A DNA stretch of 64,000 nt from Streptomyces mirabilis (lineage in GTDB: Bacteria > Actinomycetota > Actinomycetes > Streptomycetales > Streptomycetaceae). Below, in pieces: positions 10,601-18,418 of the stretch (position 1 is the first letter of the stretch; each line of letters starts with the position of its first letter). Position numbers and translations under genes: made by a program. The notes under the pieces were generated by a model. It had not been told where the DNA came from. It saw nothing but the letters and a program-made list of their open reading frames with translations, and did no database searches. The stretch is taken from contig NZ_CP074102.1 of the NCBI RefSeq assembly GCF_018310535.1, forward strand, positions 2,046,001-2,110,000, written 5' to 3'.

Positions 10601-10906
10601 TGGACGAACGACGGCAACCCGCCGCCGGTGGCCGCCCCGCCGATGCCGGGTCAGTACCCCTACCCGCAGGGAGTGCCTGGAGCGCCGATGCCGGGGCAGC
10701 AGCCTTATCCCCAGCAGCCGGGCCAGCCGTACGCGGGACCCCCACAGCCCGGCCAGGCCTATCCGCAGCCGGGCCAGCAGTTCCAGCCCGGCCAGCCGGG
10801 TCAGCCGGGTCAGCCGGGTCAGCCGGGTCAGCCGGGTCAGCCCTACCCGCCGTACCAGGGCCAGCCCTCTCAGACCCCTCCCCCGCCCGCACCCCCACAG
10901 CAGTAA
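7613..10906 (+). CDS. Proline/glutamine-rich MinD/ParA-type ATPase of the type VII secretion locus
   Basis: The GTG at 7613 follows AGGAGG by 4 bases; the product is 1097 residues. Residues 1 to about 690 are low complexity: an acidic Ala/Glu/Asp/Gly half, then a Pro/Gln half containing six copies of a YGFP motif. The folded domain starts near residue 740 with the P-loop KGGVGKTT (about 752-760), as in MinD/ParA and ESX-associated EspI-like ATPases, and includes [12 protein letters not shown] and [14 protein letters not shown]. The C-terminal tail is again Pro/Gln rich with five PGQ repeats. Such ATPases bind membranes or DNA through nucleotide-switched dimers; next to ESX genes they are thought to link secretion to cell physiology. 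There is no membrane helix. Function beyond ATPase is inferred. Confidence 0.85.
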   Translation: MNSDRDGIRGGWATPGDDQSDAESAVEATGEFTIDYAPPAWYTQNASGHSAQTSPTPPPPAPPAPSAAPVSFDPAAPVPPAAPVPPAAPVSPAVPASGSQPAWTPPTVPADEAGLGSGDIESGATMRFSAAALKRDFAEREAAARAAEETAAGPAGDTAGAEGESVGDRPEGEDTTGGDFELSAPAVPVGEQQFAPASGEAAAGGEVPPSTEGANAGTSEHDGSGTAPAGDGSDATESAAGHGQESTDVGADKTDPTGGEDGPLGEAEASEVPADAGDDDSEDAAAAAAADGGFKEPAGASDGDVEGAVGTEGAADAEGERLVAAATAETAPQDSAPEAPVTPDAAAQEADVFDDWPQDTSPNAGTDIAQDAQAAATAWAPPPMPQSGLPPLPPAYQPAAPAPAAQWPSPQPVVPPQPGPPQQPQPTAAQGQAPVPPQPTAAQGQPTVPPQQGGYGFPHQQSQQQPHPGPPPAQPAVPPQPPVAQPQPPFQPQAPQPAPAAWHPQGTPPAPGPVAPPVADTPAPPAPPAPQDGYGFPHPGIPAPAAPNPPAPPTGYGFPQTGAPVPSQPGPQQSGYGFPQTGAPAPQPTPPQAAAPQTDAPRANPPQPPAPQAPGPQSGYGFPQPPAPNAPQQGSYGFPQQPHPGPQPEAQQAQPQPPVDPRTGTAWPQPIQHDQRQPTNPAAAPLGYTAAVELSSDRLLNNKKQKAKSGRPSGGSSRFKLGGKKEEAERQRKLELIRTPVLSCYRIAVISLKGGVGKTTTTTALGSTLATERQDKILAIDANPDAGTLGRRVRRETGATIRDLVQAIPYLNSYMDIRRFTSQAASGLEIIANDVDPAVSTTFNDEDYRRAIDVLGKQYPIILTDSGTGLLYSAMRGVLDLADQLIIISTPSVDGASSASTTLDWLSAHGYAELVSRSITVISGVRETGKMIKVEDIVGHFETRCRGVVVVPFDEHLAAGAEVDLDMMRPKVREAYFNLSALVAEDIVRHQQSHGLWTNDGNPPPVAAPPMPGQYPYPQGVPGAPMPGQQPYPQQPGQPYAGPPQPGQAYPQPGQQFQPGQPGQPGQPGQPGQPGQPYPPYQGQPSQTPPPPAPPQQ
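10793..10841 (+). repeat. 9-base tandem repeat encoding PGQ units
   Basis: The unit CAGCCGGGT (Gln-Pro-Gly) is repeated about five times head to tail near the 3' end of the MinD/ParA-type gene. Because the unit is a multiple of three, copy-number change would lengthen or shorten the tail without shifting the frame. Confidence 0.85.
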
Positions 10907-10985
10907 CCGGCCATCGACGCCAGACGTCGACAACCGGACATCGGTAACCCGATCGGGCCCTTCAAGGGCACCGTTTCTCGCCGAG

Positions 10986-11016
10986 GCCCGCGCCCTTCCC
11001 CCAGGGTGCGGGCTTT
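10986..11016 (+). terminator. Rho-independent-type terminator after the ParA-like gene
   Basis: A 10-base-pair stem (GCCCGCGCCC at 10986-10995 pairs with GGGTGCGGGC at 11004-11013, one G-T pair) encloses an 8-base loop and is followed by TTT. It lies 80 bases past the stop of the ATPase gene. Confidence 0.75.
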
Positions 11017-11140
11017 CGCGTGTCCAGGCACGCAACAGGGCGTCACCCCCTGGCCAGGAGGGCTTCACCGGTCTGAACCAATGAGCGAAAAATCCGCGCC
11101 AACTCGTTATTTCCGCAGGCCACACGGGGTTCACGCGCCG

Positions 11141-11170
11141 TTGACGCGCCGAGACCGCCGCTGATAGACA
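11141..11170 (+). promoter_or_regulatory. Candidate vegetative promoter of the peptide transporter operon
   Basis: TTGACG (11141-11146) and TAGACA (11165-11170) are separated by 18 bases, close to the Streptomyces principal sigma factor consensus. The transporter operon starts about 95 bases downstream. The rest of the 10907-11263 gap holds the upstream terminator and nothing else recognised. Confidence 0.45.
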
Positions 11171-11263
11171 CACACATCAATCCCGCCGGCGTCCCCCGAT
11201 CACCCTGATCCAGTAGGTCAACCAGCCATCCCTGTGCGAGCGATGACGCGAGGTCACCGACCC

Positions 11264-13135
11264 ATGAACAGACACGATCAGCCCAACAGAGGACGTCTGC
11301 GCCCCCGGCTCCTCGCCGCCGCAGCCGCCGCCGCGCTCACCCTCTCCGCCGGTCTCGCGACCCCGCTCAACCCGGCCCCGCAACAGGCCCAGGCCAAGGG
11401 GAGCCAGCAGGCCAAGGAGAGCAAGAAAGTCCTCACCGTCGCGGTCGCGCAGAGCGTCGACTCGCTGAGCCCCTTCCTGGCCTCGCGCCTGCTCAGTACG
11501 AGCATCCACCGGCTCATGTACGAGTACCTGACCAACTACGACCCCGCGGACAACCACACCGTCCCGGGCCTGGCCACCAAGTGGGAGCCGTCCGCCGACA
11601 AGCTCACCTGGACCTACACGATCCGCTCGAACTCCAAGTGGTCGGACGGTCAGCAGGCCACCGCCGCGGACGCGGCGTGGACGTTCAACAAGATGATGAC
11701 GGACCAGGGCGCGGCCACCGCCAACGGAAGCTTCGTCACCAACTTCAGGAAGGTCACCGCCCCGAGCCCCACCCAGCTCGTCATCGAGCTGAAGAAGCCG
11801 CAGGCCACGATGGGCGCGCTCGATGTGCCGATCGTCCCCCAGCACATCTGGGAGAAGGTCAAGGACTTCTCGAAGTTCAACAACGACCAGAGCTTCCCGA
11901 TCGTCGGCAACGGGCCGTTCGTCCTGACCGACTACAAGGCCGACAGCTATGTGCGGCTGAAGCCGAACAAGACCTTCTGGCGCGGCGCCCCCAAGTTCGA
12001 CGAGCTGGTCTTCAAGTACTTCAAGGACCAGGACGCCGCGGTGGCCGCCCTGCGCAAGGGCGAGGTCTCCTTCGTCGCGGGCTCCCCCGCGCTGACCCCC
12101 GCCCAGGCTGCGTCCCTCAAGGGCGAGCCGAACATCAAGGTCAACGACGCTCCGGGCCGTCGCTTCTACGCCCTCGCCACGAACCCCGGCGCCCAGTCCA
12201 AGGACGGCAAGCACTTCGGTGACGGCGCCGAGTCGCTGCTGAACCAGAAGGTGCGCCAGGCGCTCTTCATGGCGATCGACCGGAAGACCCTCATCGACAA
12301 GGTCTTCCAGGGCCACGCCGTCGAGGGCGAGGGATACATCCCGCCGCGCTTCTCCACGTACTACTGGAAGCCGTCGGCGGGCCAGGAGCGCGCGTACGAC
12401 CCGGCCAAGGCGGCCCAGCTCCTCGACGCGGCGGGCTACAAGAAGAATGCCGACGGCAAGCGCGTCGAGAAGAACGGCAAGCCGATCGATTACCGGATCC
12501 TCTGTCACGCCACCGACCCGAACGACAAGGCGGTCGGACAGTACGTGAAGGAGTGGTTCGGCAAGCTGGGCATCGGCGTCACCCTCAACTGCCTCGACAA
12601 CGTGACCGACCCCTGGCTGGCCGGCAAGTACGATCTGGCCTTCGACGGCTGGTCCGTCAACCCGGACCCCGACTTCGTGCTGTCCATCCACACCTGCGGG
12701 GCGCTGCCCGCCACTCCCAAGGACACGGGCGCCACGGACAACTTCATCTGCGACAAGAAGTACGACGAGCTGTACGACCAGCAGCTCGCCGAGTACGACA
12801 CCGCCAAGCGGGCGGACATCGTCAAGCAGATGGAGTCGCGGCTCTACGAGACCGGGTACATGAACGTCATGGCGTACCCGAACGCGGTCGAGGCCTACCG
12901 CACCGACCAGATCAAGTCGATCGAGACAATGCCCAGGGCCGCGGGCAACATCTACGGCCAGGACGGTTACTGGAGCTGGTGGTCGGCGGTTCCGGCCGAC
13001 GCCTCCGGTGCGTCCTCCGACGGTTCGAGCTCGACGGGCGTCATCATCGGCATCGTCGCGGGCGTCGTCGTTCTCGCGGGCGTCGGGGCGTTCTTCGCGA
13101 TGCGGCGCCGTGCCACGGCCGAGGACCGCGAGTAG
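11264..13135 (+). CDS. Peptide ABC transporter substrate-binding protein with C-terminal membrane anchor
   Basis: The 623-residue product belongs to the SBP_bac_5 (peptide/nickel-binding, DppA/OppA) family: residues about 50-580 carry the family pattern, including the signature near VPGLATKWEPSADKLTWTY and FNKMM. A Sec signal peptide covers residues 1-44 (AxA site AQA), but there is no lipobox cysteine. Instead a membrane helix at about 591-613 followed by MRRRATAEDRE anchors the C-terminus, with a Ser/Gly-rich linker before it. This is an unusual way to tether a binding protein in a monoderm. ATG 11264 was chosen for the upstream GAGGT; GTG 11234 and ATG 11243 are in frame upstream. First gene of a five-gene importer operon. 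Confidence 0.9.
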   Translation: MNRHDQPNRGRLRPRLLAAAAAAALTLSAGLATPLNPAPQQAQAKGSQQAKESKKVLTVAVAQSVDSLSPFLASRLLSTSIHRLMYEYLTNYDPADNHTVPGLATKWEPSADKLTWTYTIRSNSKWSDGQQATAADAAWTFNKMMTDQGAATANGSFVTNFRKVTAPSPTQLVIELKKPQATMGALDVPIVPQHIWEKVKDFSKFNNDQSFPIVGNGPFVLTDYKADSYVRLKPNKTFWRGAPKFDELVFKYFKDQDAAVAALRKGEVSFVAGSPALTPAQAASLKGEPNIKVNDAPGRRFYALATNPGAQSKDGKHFGDGAESLLNQKVRQALFMAIDRKTLIDKVFQGHAVEGEGYIPPRFSTYYWKPSAGQERAYDPAKAAQLLDAAGYKKNADGKRVEKNGKPIDYRILCHATDPNDKAVGQYVKEWFGKLGIGVTLNCLDNVTDPWLAGKYDLAFDGWSVNPDPDFVLSIHTCGALPATPKDTGATDNFICDKKYDELYDQQLAEYDTAKRADIVKQMESRLYETGYMNVMAYPNAVEAYRTDQIKSIETMPRAAGNIYGQDGYWSWWSAVPADASGASSDGSSSTGVIIGIVAGVVVLAGVGAFFAMRRRATAEDRE

Positions 13136-13203
13136 ACCTCCCCTGTCACCCGTCCCCCGACCCCCACGGGCACCCCATGAACGTACGAGCGAATGAGTAG
13201 TTC

Positions 13204-14271
13204 ATGACCGCTGAGGCAACACCCTCGCTGGTCGAGGCGACCGACGGTCCGGCCCTGGCCGGGCCGTCGGTCCGCGGGCCACGGGCGCGCACCACCACCG
13301 CGTATCTACGGTATGTGGCGGGCAAGTTGGGCGGCGCGGCCGTCTCGCTGCTGGCCGTCCTCGTCACCAGCTTCTTCCTCTTCCGGCTCATCCCCGGCGA
13401 TCCGGTGAAGTACATGACGGGCGGCCGTCAGGTATCCGCCGAGCAACTCGCCCACTACCGCGAGGAGTTCGGGCTCGACCTGCCGCTGTGGCAGCAGTTC
13501 ACCGACTACTGCGGCAAGGCGCTCACCGGCGACCTGGGCACCTCGTACCAGTTCCGGGCCCCCGTCATCGACAAGATCTCCGAAGCGCTGCCGAACACCC
13601 TCCTGCTCACCGGCACGGCGTTCGTGCTCTACACCGCACTCGGCATCTTCATCGGCACCCGCTCCGCCTGGCGCAACGGCGGCACGAGCGACCGCCTCAA
13701 CACCGGTCTGGCCCTGACGTTGTACTCGATCCCGTCCTTCTGGCTCGGCCTGCTGCTCATCATCGTCTTCTCGGTGGGCATGGGCCCGATCCCGGGCCTG
13801 TTCCCGACCGGCGGCATGGAGTCGGGGGGCAAGGAGGGCTTCGCGTACGTTCTCGATGTCGCCCACCATCTGATCCTGCCGGTGGTGACGCTGGTCGCCG
13901 TCGAGTACGGGCAGACCCTGCTGGTCACCCGCTCGGCGCTGCTCGACGAGATGGGCAGCGACTATCTGACGACGGCGCGCGCGAAGGGCCTGAGAGACGA
14001 TCTCGTCCGCCGTCGGCATGCCGTGCCGAACGCGCTGCTGCCGACCGTCACCCTCATCTTCATCAACCTCGGCCGGACGGTCGCGGGAGTGATCCTCGTC
14101 GAGACCGTCTTCTCCTGGCCGGGCCTGGGCGGGCTCTTCTACCAGGCGCTGAGCGTGCCCGATCTGCCGCTGGTCCAGGGGCTGTTCTTCGTCTTCGCCT
14201 CGGCGGTGATCGTGATGAACACCCTGGCCGATCTGATCTATCCGCTGCTGGACCCACGGGTGGGCCGATGA
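13204..14271 (+). CDS. Peptide ABC transporter permease, DppB type
   Basis: The 355-residue protein is a DppB/OppB-family inner membrane permease with about six helices. The first helix (SLLAVLVTSFFLFRLIPGDP) carries the family hallmark RLIPGDP, and the EAA-loop region for ATPase docking is visible as YLTTARAKGLRDDLVRRRHA with PNALLPTVT following. It forms the channel with the next gene product. Its stop overlaps the next start (ATGA), so the two subunits are translationally coupled. Sixty-eight bases separate it from the binding-protein gene; the ribosome binding site is weak, consistent with dependence on upstream translation. Confidence 0.92.
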   Translation: MTAEATPSLVEATDGPALAGPSVRGPRARTTTAYLRYVAGKLGGAAVSLLAVLVTSFFLFRLIPGDPVKYMTGGRQVSAEQLAHYREEFGLDLPLWQQFTDYCGKALTGDLGTSYQFRAPVIDKISEALPNTLLLTGTAFVLYTALGIFIGTRSAWRNGGTSDRLNTGLALTLYSIPSFWLGLLLIIVFSVGMGPIPGLFPTGGMESGGKEGFAYVLDVAHHLILPVVTLVAVEYGQTLLVTRSALLDEMGSDYLTTARAKGLRDDLVRRRHAVPNALLPTVTLIFINLGRTVAGVILVETVFSWPGLGGLFYQALSVPDLPLVQGLFFVFASAVIVMNTLADLIYPLLDPRVGR

Positions 14272-15206
14272 CAACCGAATCCACGGCGGCCGAGAACGCC
14301 GCTGCGACCACGGCGAAGGGCCCTCGCACCCTCGCCTGGCAGCGCCGCCGCCACTCCGCCGCCCGCTTCTGGCGGCAGTACCGCACCCACCGGGCGGGCG
14401 TCTTCGGACTGGCCGCCCTCTCCCTCTTCGCGCTGATCGCCCTGACCGCGCCGCTGACCGTCGGCTCCGACGTGCAGAGCGTGACCGACGCGCCTGGCGG
14501 CCCCATGGAGAGCCCCAGTGCCCGATTCCCGCTCGGCACCGACCAGTTCGGGCGCAATCTGCTCGGGCTCGTGGTGTGGGGTGCCCGGGTCTCGCTGCTC
14601 GTCGGGCTGCTCGCGGCCGTGCTCTCCGTCGCGATCGGTGCGCTCATCGGGATCACCGCGGGCCACTTCCGCGGCTGGTACTCGACCGTGATCATGCGGA
14701 TCACGGACTGGTTCCTGGTGATGCCGACGCTGGTGCTCGCGATCGCGCTGATGACCGTGATGTCGCGTTCCATCGGCACGATCATCCTGGCGATCGGCGT
14801 CACCACCTGGCCGACGACGGCCCGGCTGGTGCGGGCGCAGACCCTCGCCGTGGAGTCGCGGCCCTACATCGAGCGTGCGAAGGCGCTCGGCGGCGGGCAC
14901 TGGCACATCATGTCCCGGCACGTGCTGCCCAATGTGATGCCGCTGGTGCTGGCGCAGACCACCCTGATCATCTCCTCCGCGATCCTCGCCGAGGCGACCC
15001 TCGCCTTTCTCGGGCTCGGCGATCCGACGGTCGTGTCCTGGGGCGGGCTGCTCCAGGACGCGCGGGAGGCGGGCGCGGTCAGCGCGGGCAAGTGGTGGTA
15101 CCTGGTACCGCCGGGGGTCGCGATCGCGGTGGTGGCGCTGGCGTTCACGCTGTGCGGACGCGCGGTCGAGTCGGTCCTCAACCCCAAGCTGGGGGTGACC
15201 CGATGA
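14268..15206 (+). CDS. Peptide ABC transporter permease, DppC type
   Basis: The 312-residue product is the second permease of the importer, DppC/OppC family. It has a cytoplasmic N-terminal extension, a first helix at about 44-65, then the characteristic periplasm-side motif PLGTDQFGRNLL and the coupling-loop segment YIERAKALGGGHWHIMSRHV followed by LPNVMPLV. Overlaps of four bases (ATGA) at both ends couple it to dppB-like and dppD-like neighbours, making a fixed subunit order. Confidence 0.92.
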   Translation: MTTESTAAENAAATTAKGPRTLAWQRRRHSAARFWRQYRTHRAGVFGLAALSLFALIALTAPLTVGSDVQSVTDAPGGPMESPSARFPLGTDQFGRNLLGLVVWGARVSLLVGLLAAVLSVAIGALIGITAGHFRGWYSTVIMRITDWFLVMPTLVLAIALMTVMSRSIGTIILAIGVTTWPTTARLVRAQTLAVESRPYIERAKALGGGHWHIMSRHVLPNVMPLVLAQTTLIISSAILAEATLAFLGLGDPTVVSWGGLLQDAREAGAVSAGKWWYLVPPGVAIAVVALAFTLCGRAVESVLNPKLGVTR

Positions 15207-16222
15207 GCACTCCGGCGAAGCGGCGTCTGCTGGAGGTCAGGAACCTCGAGGTGACGTACGCGGGCGGGGCGGCCGCGGTGCGCGGCGTGGACCTCTCCCT
15301 CGACGCGGGCCAGAAGCTCGGTATCGCGGGCGAGTCCGGCTGCGGCAAGTCCACGCTGGCGCTCGCACTGCTGCGGCTGCTGCCCACGGGCACCCGTACG
15401 AGCGGGGAGATCCTGCTCGACGGCGAGGACGTGCTGACGATGAAGTGGGGCCGGGTACGGGCGGTCCGCTGGGCGGGCGCCTCGATCGTCTTCCAGGGCG
15501 CGATGCACTCCCTCAACGCCGTGCACCGTATCGGCGACCAGATCGCCGAGCCGATCCTGCTCCACAAGAAGGCGACCCCGGCGGGCGCGAAGAAGAAGAC
15601 CGGCGAGCTGCTGGAGCACGTGGGTCTGCCCGCCGCCCGCGCGAGCGCCTACCCGCACGAGCTGTCCGGCGGGCAGCGCCAACGCGTCATGATCGCCATG
15701 GCCCTGGCCTGCGACCCCCGGCTCGTCATCGCCGACGAACCGACGACGGCCCTCGACGTGATGATCCAGGCCCAGATCCTGCGTCTGATCGAACAGCTCG
15801 TCGCCGAACAGGAGTTGGGCCTGGTCATGATCAGTCACGACCTCGCGGTGCTGGCCGACACCTGCGACCGGCTCGCGGTGATGTACGCGGGCCGTGTCGT
15901 CGAGGAGGGCCCGGCCCGGCACGTGTACGAGGCGGCCCGGCACCCGTACGGCAAGGCACTGTCGGCGGCGTTCCCGCGCATCGGCGACGCCGCCTCGCGG
16001 TTCGCGCCGCGCGGGCTGCCGGGCGATCCACCGGACCCGTCGGCGCTGCCGTCCGGCTGTACGTTCCACCCTCGGTGTGCGGTGGCGCTGGACAGCTGCG
16101 CGAGCGAGGATCAGGCACTGCGGGAGGCGGGTGCGGGGCGCTGGGCCGCCTGTGTGCACGTCGGCGCGACCGTCCCCGAGCCGGGCACCCCGGCCGAAGA
16201 AGCCAGGAGCAGCGCCCCATGA
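15203..16222 (+). CDS. Peptide ABC transporter ATP-binding protein, DppD type
   Basis: The 339-residue ATPase has Walker [10 protein letters not shown] (about residues 44-52), signature LSGGQRQR, Walker [14 protein letters not shown] and the switch histidine in MISHDLAVL. The C-terminal oligopeptide-transporter module is present, with cysteine-bearing [17 protein letters not shown] that in relatives can bind an iron-sulfur cluster. It pairs with the following ATPase to drive peptide import. Four-base overlaps join it to the permease gene before and the second ATPase gene after. Confidence 0.93.
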   Translation: MSTPAKRRLLEVRNLEVTYAGGAAAVRGVDLSLDAGQKLGIAGESGCGKSTLALALLRLLPTGTRTSGEILLDGEDVLTMKWGRVRAVRWAGASIVFQGAMHSLNAVHRIGDQIAEPILLHKKATPAGAKKKTGELLEHVGLPAARASAYPHELSGGQRQRVMIAMALACDPRLVIADEPTTALDVMIQAQILRLIEQLVAEQELGLVMISHDLAVLADTCDRLAVMYAGRVVEEGPARHVYEAARHPYGKALSAAFPRIGDAASRFAPRGLPGDPPDPSALPSGCTFHPRCAVALDSCASEDQALREAGAGRWAACVHVGATVPEPGTPAEEARSSAP

Positions 16223-17223
16223 CCACCACCCCTGTGCCCCCGGTGACCGCGGCTCCTCTGCTCCGGGCCGAGGGCCTGCACATCGCCTTCCCCGGACGTC
16301 ACGGCGCCGCCCGCGCGCGTGCCGTGGACGGGGTCGACCTCGACATCCGCCCCGGCGAGATCGTCGCCCTGGTCGGTGAGTCGGGCTGCGGCAAGACGAC
16401 GTTGGCCCGCTCCCTGCTCGGTCTGGTCCCGCCGACGGACGGTCGCGTCACCTTCGACGGAAGGCCGCTCGACTACTCCGCACGCGCCCTCAAGGCCTAC
16501 CGCAAGCGCGTCCAGCTGGTCCTGCAGGATCCCAGCGGCTCGCTCAACCCCCGGCACACGGTGTACGACGCGGTGGCCGAGGGACTGCGCATCCACAGGT
16601 ACGGCGGCGACGAGCGGGCGGCGGTCGCCGAAGCCCTCTCCCGGGCCGGTCTGCGCCCGCCGGAGCGCTTCTTCCTGCGCTACCCGCACGAGCTGTCCGG
16701 CGGCCAGCGCCAGCGCGTCGTCATCGCGGGCGCGCTGGTCCTGGAGCCCGAACTCATCGTCGCCGACGAGCCGGTGGCCTCCCTCGACGCGTCGGTACGC
16801 GGCGAGATCCTCGCCCTGCTCCTGCGGCTGCGCACCGAACTCGGCCTGTCCGCCCTGGTGGTGACCCACGACCTGGGGCTGGCATGGAACATCGCCGACC
16901 GGGTCGCGGTGATGTACCTGGGCCGGATCGTGGAGACCGGTGAGGTGGAGAAGGTCCTGACCGCGCCCCGGCATCCGTACACCCAGGCCCTGTTGTCCGT
17001 CCTCCCGGAGGCCCCGGGCGACCCGGTGGTCCTCACCGGCGAACCCCCGGACCCCTCCCGCATCCCCGCCGGCTGCCGCTTCCACGCACGCTGCCAGATC
17101 CTGGCGAGCGGAGAGGCCGAACGGGCCGGCGTCGCGGACGCGTGCCGGGGCGAGGACCTGGAGGTACTGAACGGCAGCGGCGAAGCGCAGGTGGCATGCC
17201 ACTGGGCACGGCTCGATACGTGA
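16219..17223 (+). CDS. Peptide ABC transporter ATP-binding protein, DppF type
   Basis: The 334-residue protein is the second ATPase of the importer: Walker [11 protein letters not shown]-loop [11 protein letters not shown], signature LSGGQRQR, Walker [14 protein letters not shown], and switch VTHDLGLAW. The [10 protein letters not shown] wording is typical of DppF/OppF rather than DppD. The C-terminal module [11 protein letters not shown] is present. It is the last gene of the operon; its last dozen codons form the first unit of a threefold imperfect repeat that continues into the intergenic space. Confidence 0.93.
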   Translation: MTTTPVPPVTAAPLLRAEGLHIAFPGRHGAARARAVDGVDLDIRPGEIVALVGESGCGKTTLARSLLGLVPPTDGRVTFDGRPLDYSARALKAYRKRVQLVLQDPSGSLNPRHTVYDAVAEGLRIHRYGGDERAAVAEALSRAGLRPPERFFLRYPHELSGGQRQRVVIAGALVLEPELIVADEPVASLDASVRGEILALLLRLRTELGLSALVVTHDLGLAWNIADRVAVMYLGRIVETGEVEKVLTAPRHPYTQALLSVLPEAPGDPVVLTGEPPDPSRIPAGCRFHARCQILASGEAERAGVADACRGEDLEVLNGSGEAQVACHWARLDT

Positions 17224-17294
17224 AGCAGGTGGCGTGCGGCTGGGCACTCAGTACGTGAGGCAGATGGCGTGTAGCTGGGCACTCAGTACGTGAA
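17187..17294 (+). repeat. Three imperfect tandem copies of a 35-38 base unit
   Basis: Unit 1 (17187-17224) encodes the C-terminus of the DppF-type ATPase, including its stop. Units 2 (17225-17259) and 3 (17260-17294) follow directly and share GCAG-TGGCGTG, CTGGGCACTCAGTACGTGA and the TGA stop. It looks like a local duplication of the gene's 3' end, ending exactly at the terminator hairpin. Confidence 0.85.
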
Positions 17295-17295
17295 A

Positions 17296-17332
17296 AGGGG
17301 CGCTCGGTGCCTTTGAAAGCACCGGCGCCCCT
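17296..17332 (-). terminator. Hairpin terminator between the convergent dppF-like gene and ribF
   Basis: AGGGGCGC-CGGTGC (17296-17310, one bulged T) pairs with GCACCGGCGCCCCT (17319-17332), closing a loop around CTTTGAAA. On the minus strand it is followed by TTTT, so it fits ribF termination best; it can also stop transcription from the transporter side. Confidence 0.8.
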
Positions 17333-17348
17333 GCCGCGTACGACGGAG

Positions 17349-18302
17349 TCACTCCCCTTCGTACGCCTCGATCAGCTCGCGCGAGCGCTTCACATCGTCC
17401 GCGATGGCTTCCAGCAGCGCCTCGATGGAGTCGAACTTGGCCATGCCGCGGACGTAGGCGAGGAAGTCGACGGCGACATGCAGGCCGTACAGGTCGAGGC
17501 CGACGCGGTCGATGGCGTACGCCTCCACCGTGCGCTCGGTGCCGTCGAACTGCGGGTTCGTACCGACGGAGATCGCGGCGGGCATCGCCTCGCCCCCGAC
17601 GTGCAGCCAGCCGGCGTAGACGCCGTCGGCGGGGATCGCGGTGTGCGGGAGGGTCTCGACGTTGGCGGTGGGGAAGCCGAGCTCGCGGCCGCGCTGGGCG
17701 CCGCGGACGACGATCCCCTCGACGCGGTGCGGGCGGCCCAGGATCTCGCGCGCGCCCTCGACATCGCCCTCGGCGACCAGCCGCCGAGTCAGGGTCGAGG
17801 AGAAGGGCTCGCCGCCCCCGGCGGAACCGCTCACGTACAGCTCCACCACCTCGACGTCGAAGTCGTACGTCTTGCCCTGCTCGCGCAGGAAGTCGACATT
17901 GCCGGCGGCCTTGTGGCCGAAACGGAAGTTCGGGCCCTCGACGACGGCCTTGGCGTGCAGCTTGTCGACGAGGACCTTCACCACGAAGTCGGCGGGCGAC
18001 AGCTTCGAGAACTCGGTGGTGAAGGGGAGGATGAGCAGCGCGTCCACACCCAGCTCGGCGCACAGCTCGGCGCGGCGGTGGTGCGGGGCGAGCAGCGGGG
18101 GGTGGCTGCCGGGGCGCACGACCTCGCTGGGGTGCGGGTCGAAGGTCACCATGACGGAGGGAACGCCCAGCTCACGGGCGCGGTCCACGGCATGCTTGAT
18201 GATCAGCTGGTGTCCGCGGTGCACCCCGTCGTAGGAACCGATGGTGACGACGCTGCGCCCCCAGTCCTCGGGGATGTCCTCCAAGCCACGCCAGCGCTGC
18301 AC
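17349..18302 (-). CDS. ribF: Bifunctional riboflavin kinase / FAD synthetase
   Basis: The 317-residue enzyme converts riboflavin to FMN and then to FAD. The N-terminal FAD-synthetase (nucleotidyltransferase) domain shows GSYDGVHRGHQ with its HxGH-like site, and the C-terminal flavokinase domain shows GRELGFPTANVE and the metal-binding GVYAGWL segment. The GTG start at 18302 has AAGGAG upstream. A 116-base gap separates it from the leftward protease/NTPase fusion gene before it, so it may have its own promoter. The location downstream of the truB block is usual for Streptomyces. Confidence 0.95.
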   Translation of the reverse strand: MQRWRGLEDIPEDWGRSVVTIGSYDGVHRGHQLIIKHAVDRARELGVPSVMVTFDPHPSEVVRPGSHPPLLAPHHRRAELCAELGVDALLILPFTTEFSKLSPADFVVKVLVDKLHAKAVVEGPNFRFGHKAAGNVDFLREQGKTYDFDVEVVELYVSGSAGGGEPFSSTLTRRLVAEGDVEGAREILGRPHRVEGIVVRGAQRGRELGFPTANVETLPHTAIPADGVYAGWLHVGGEAMPAAISVGTNPQFDGTERTVEAYAIDRVGLDLYGLHVAVDFLAYVRGMAKFDSIEALLEAIADDVKRSRELIEAYEGE

Positions 18303-18418
18303 TGTGACCGCTCCTTGTCGAACCCGTGTCCGTCATTGCCTCATTCGCAGCTCTAAGGGTGCCATGCCGAGTGCGCTCGGTTCGCATCGGCATCGGGGTG
18401 TGACGCATCGCGCACGGT

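Noticed and set aside
11264..17223. The BldK oligopeptide importer needed for aerial growth
   Set aside because: The subunit order fits, but the binding protein lacks the lipoprotein signal expected and the position next to ribF does not match; left as a generic peptide importer.
17187..17294. A CRISPR-like array
   Set aside because: There are only three imperfect adjacent copies without unique spacers, and the first is part of a gene.
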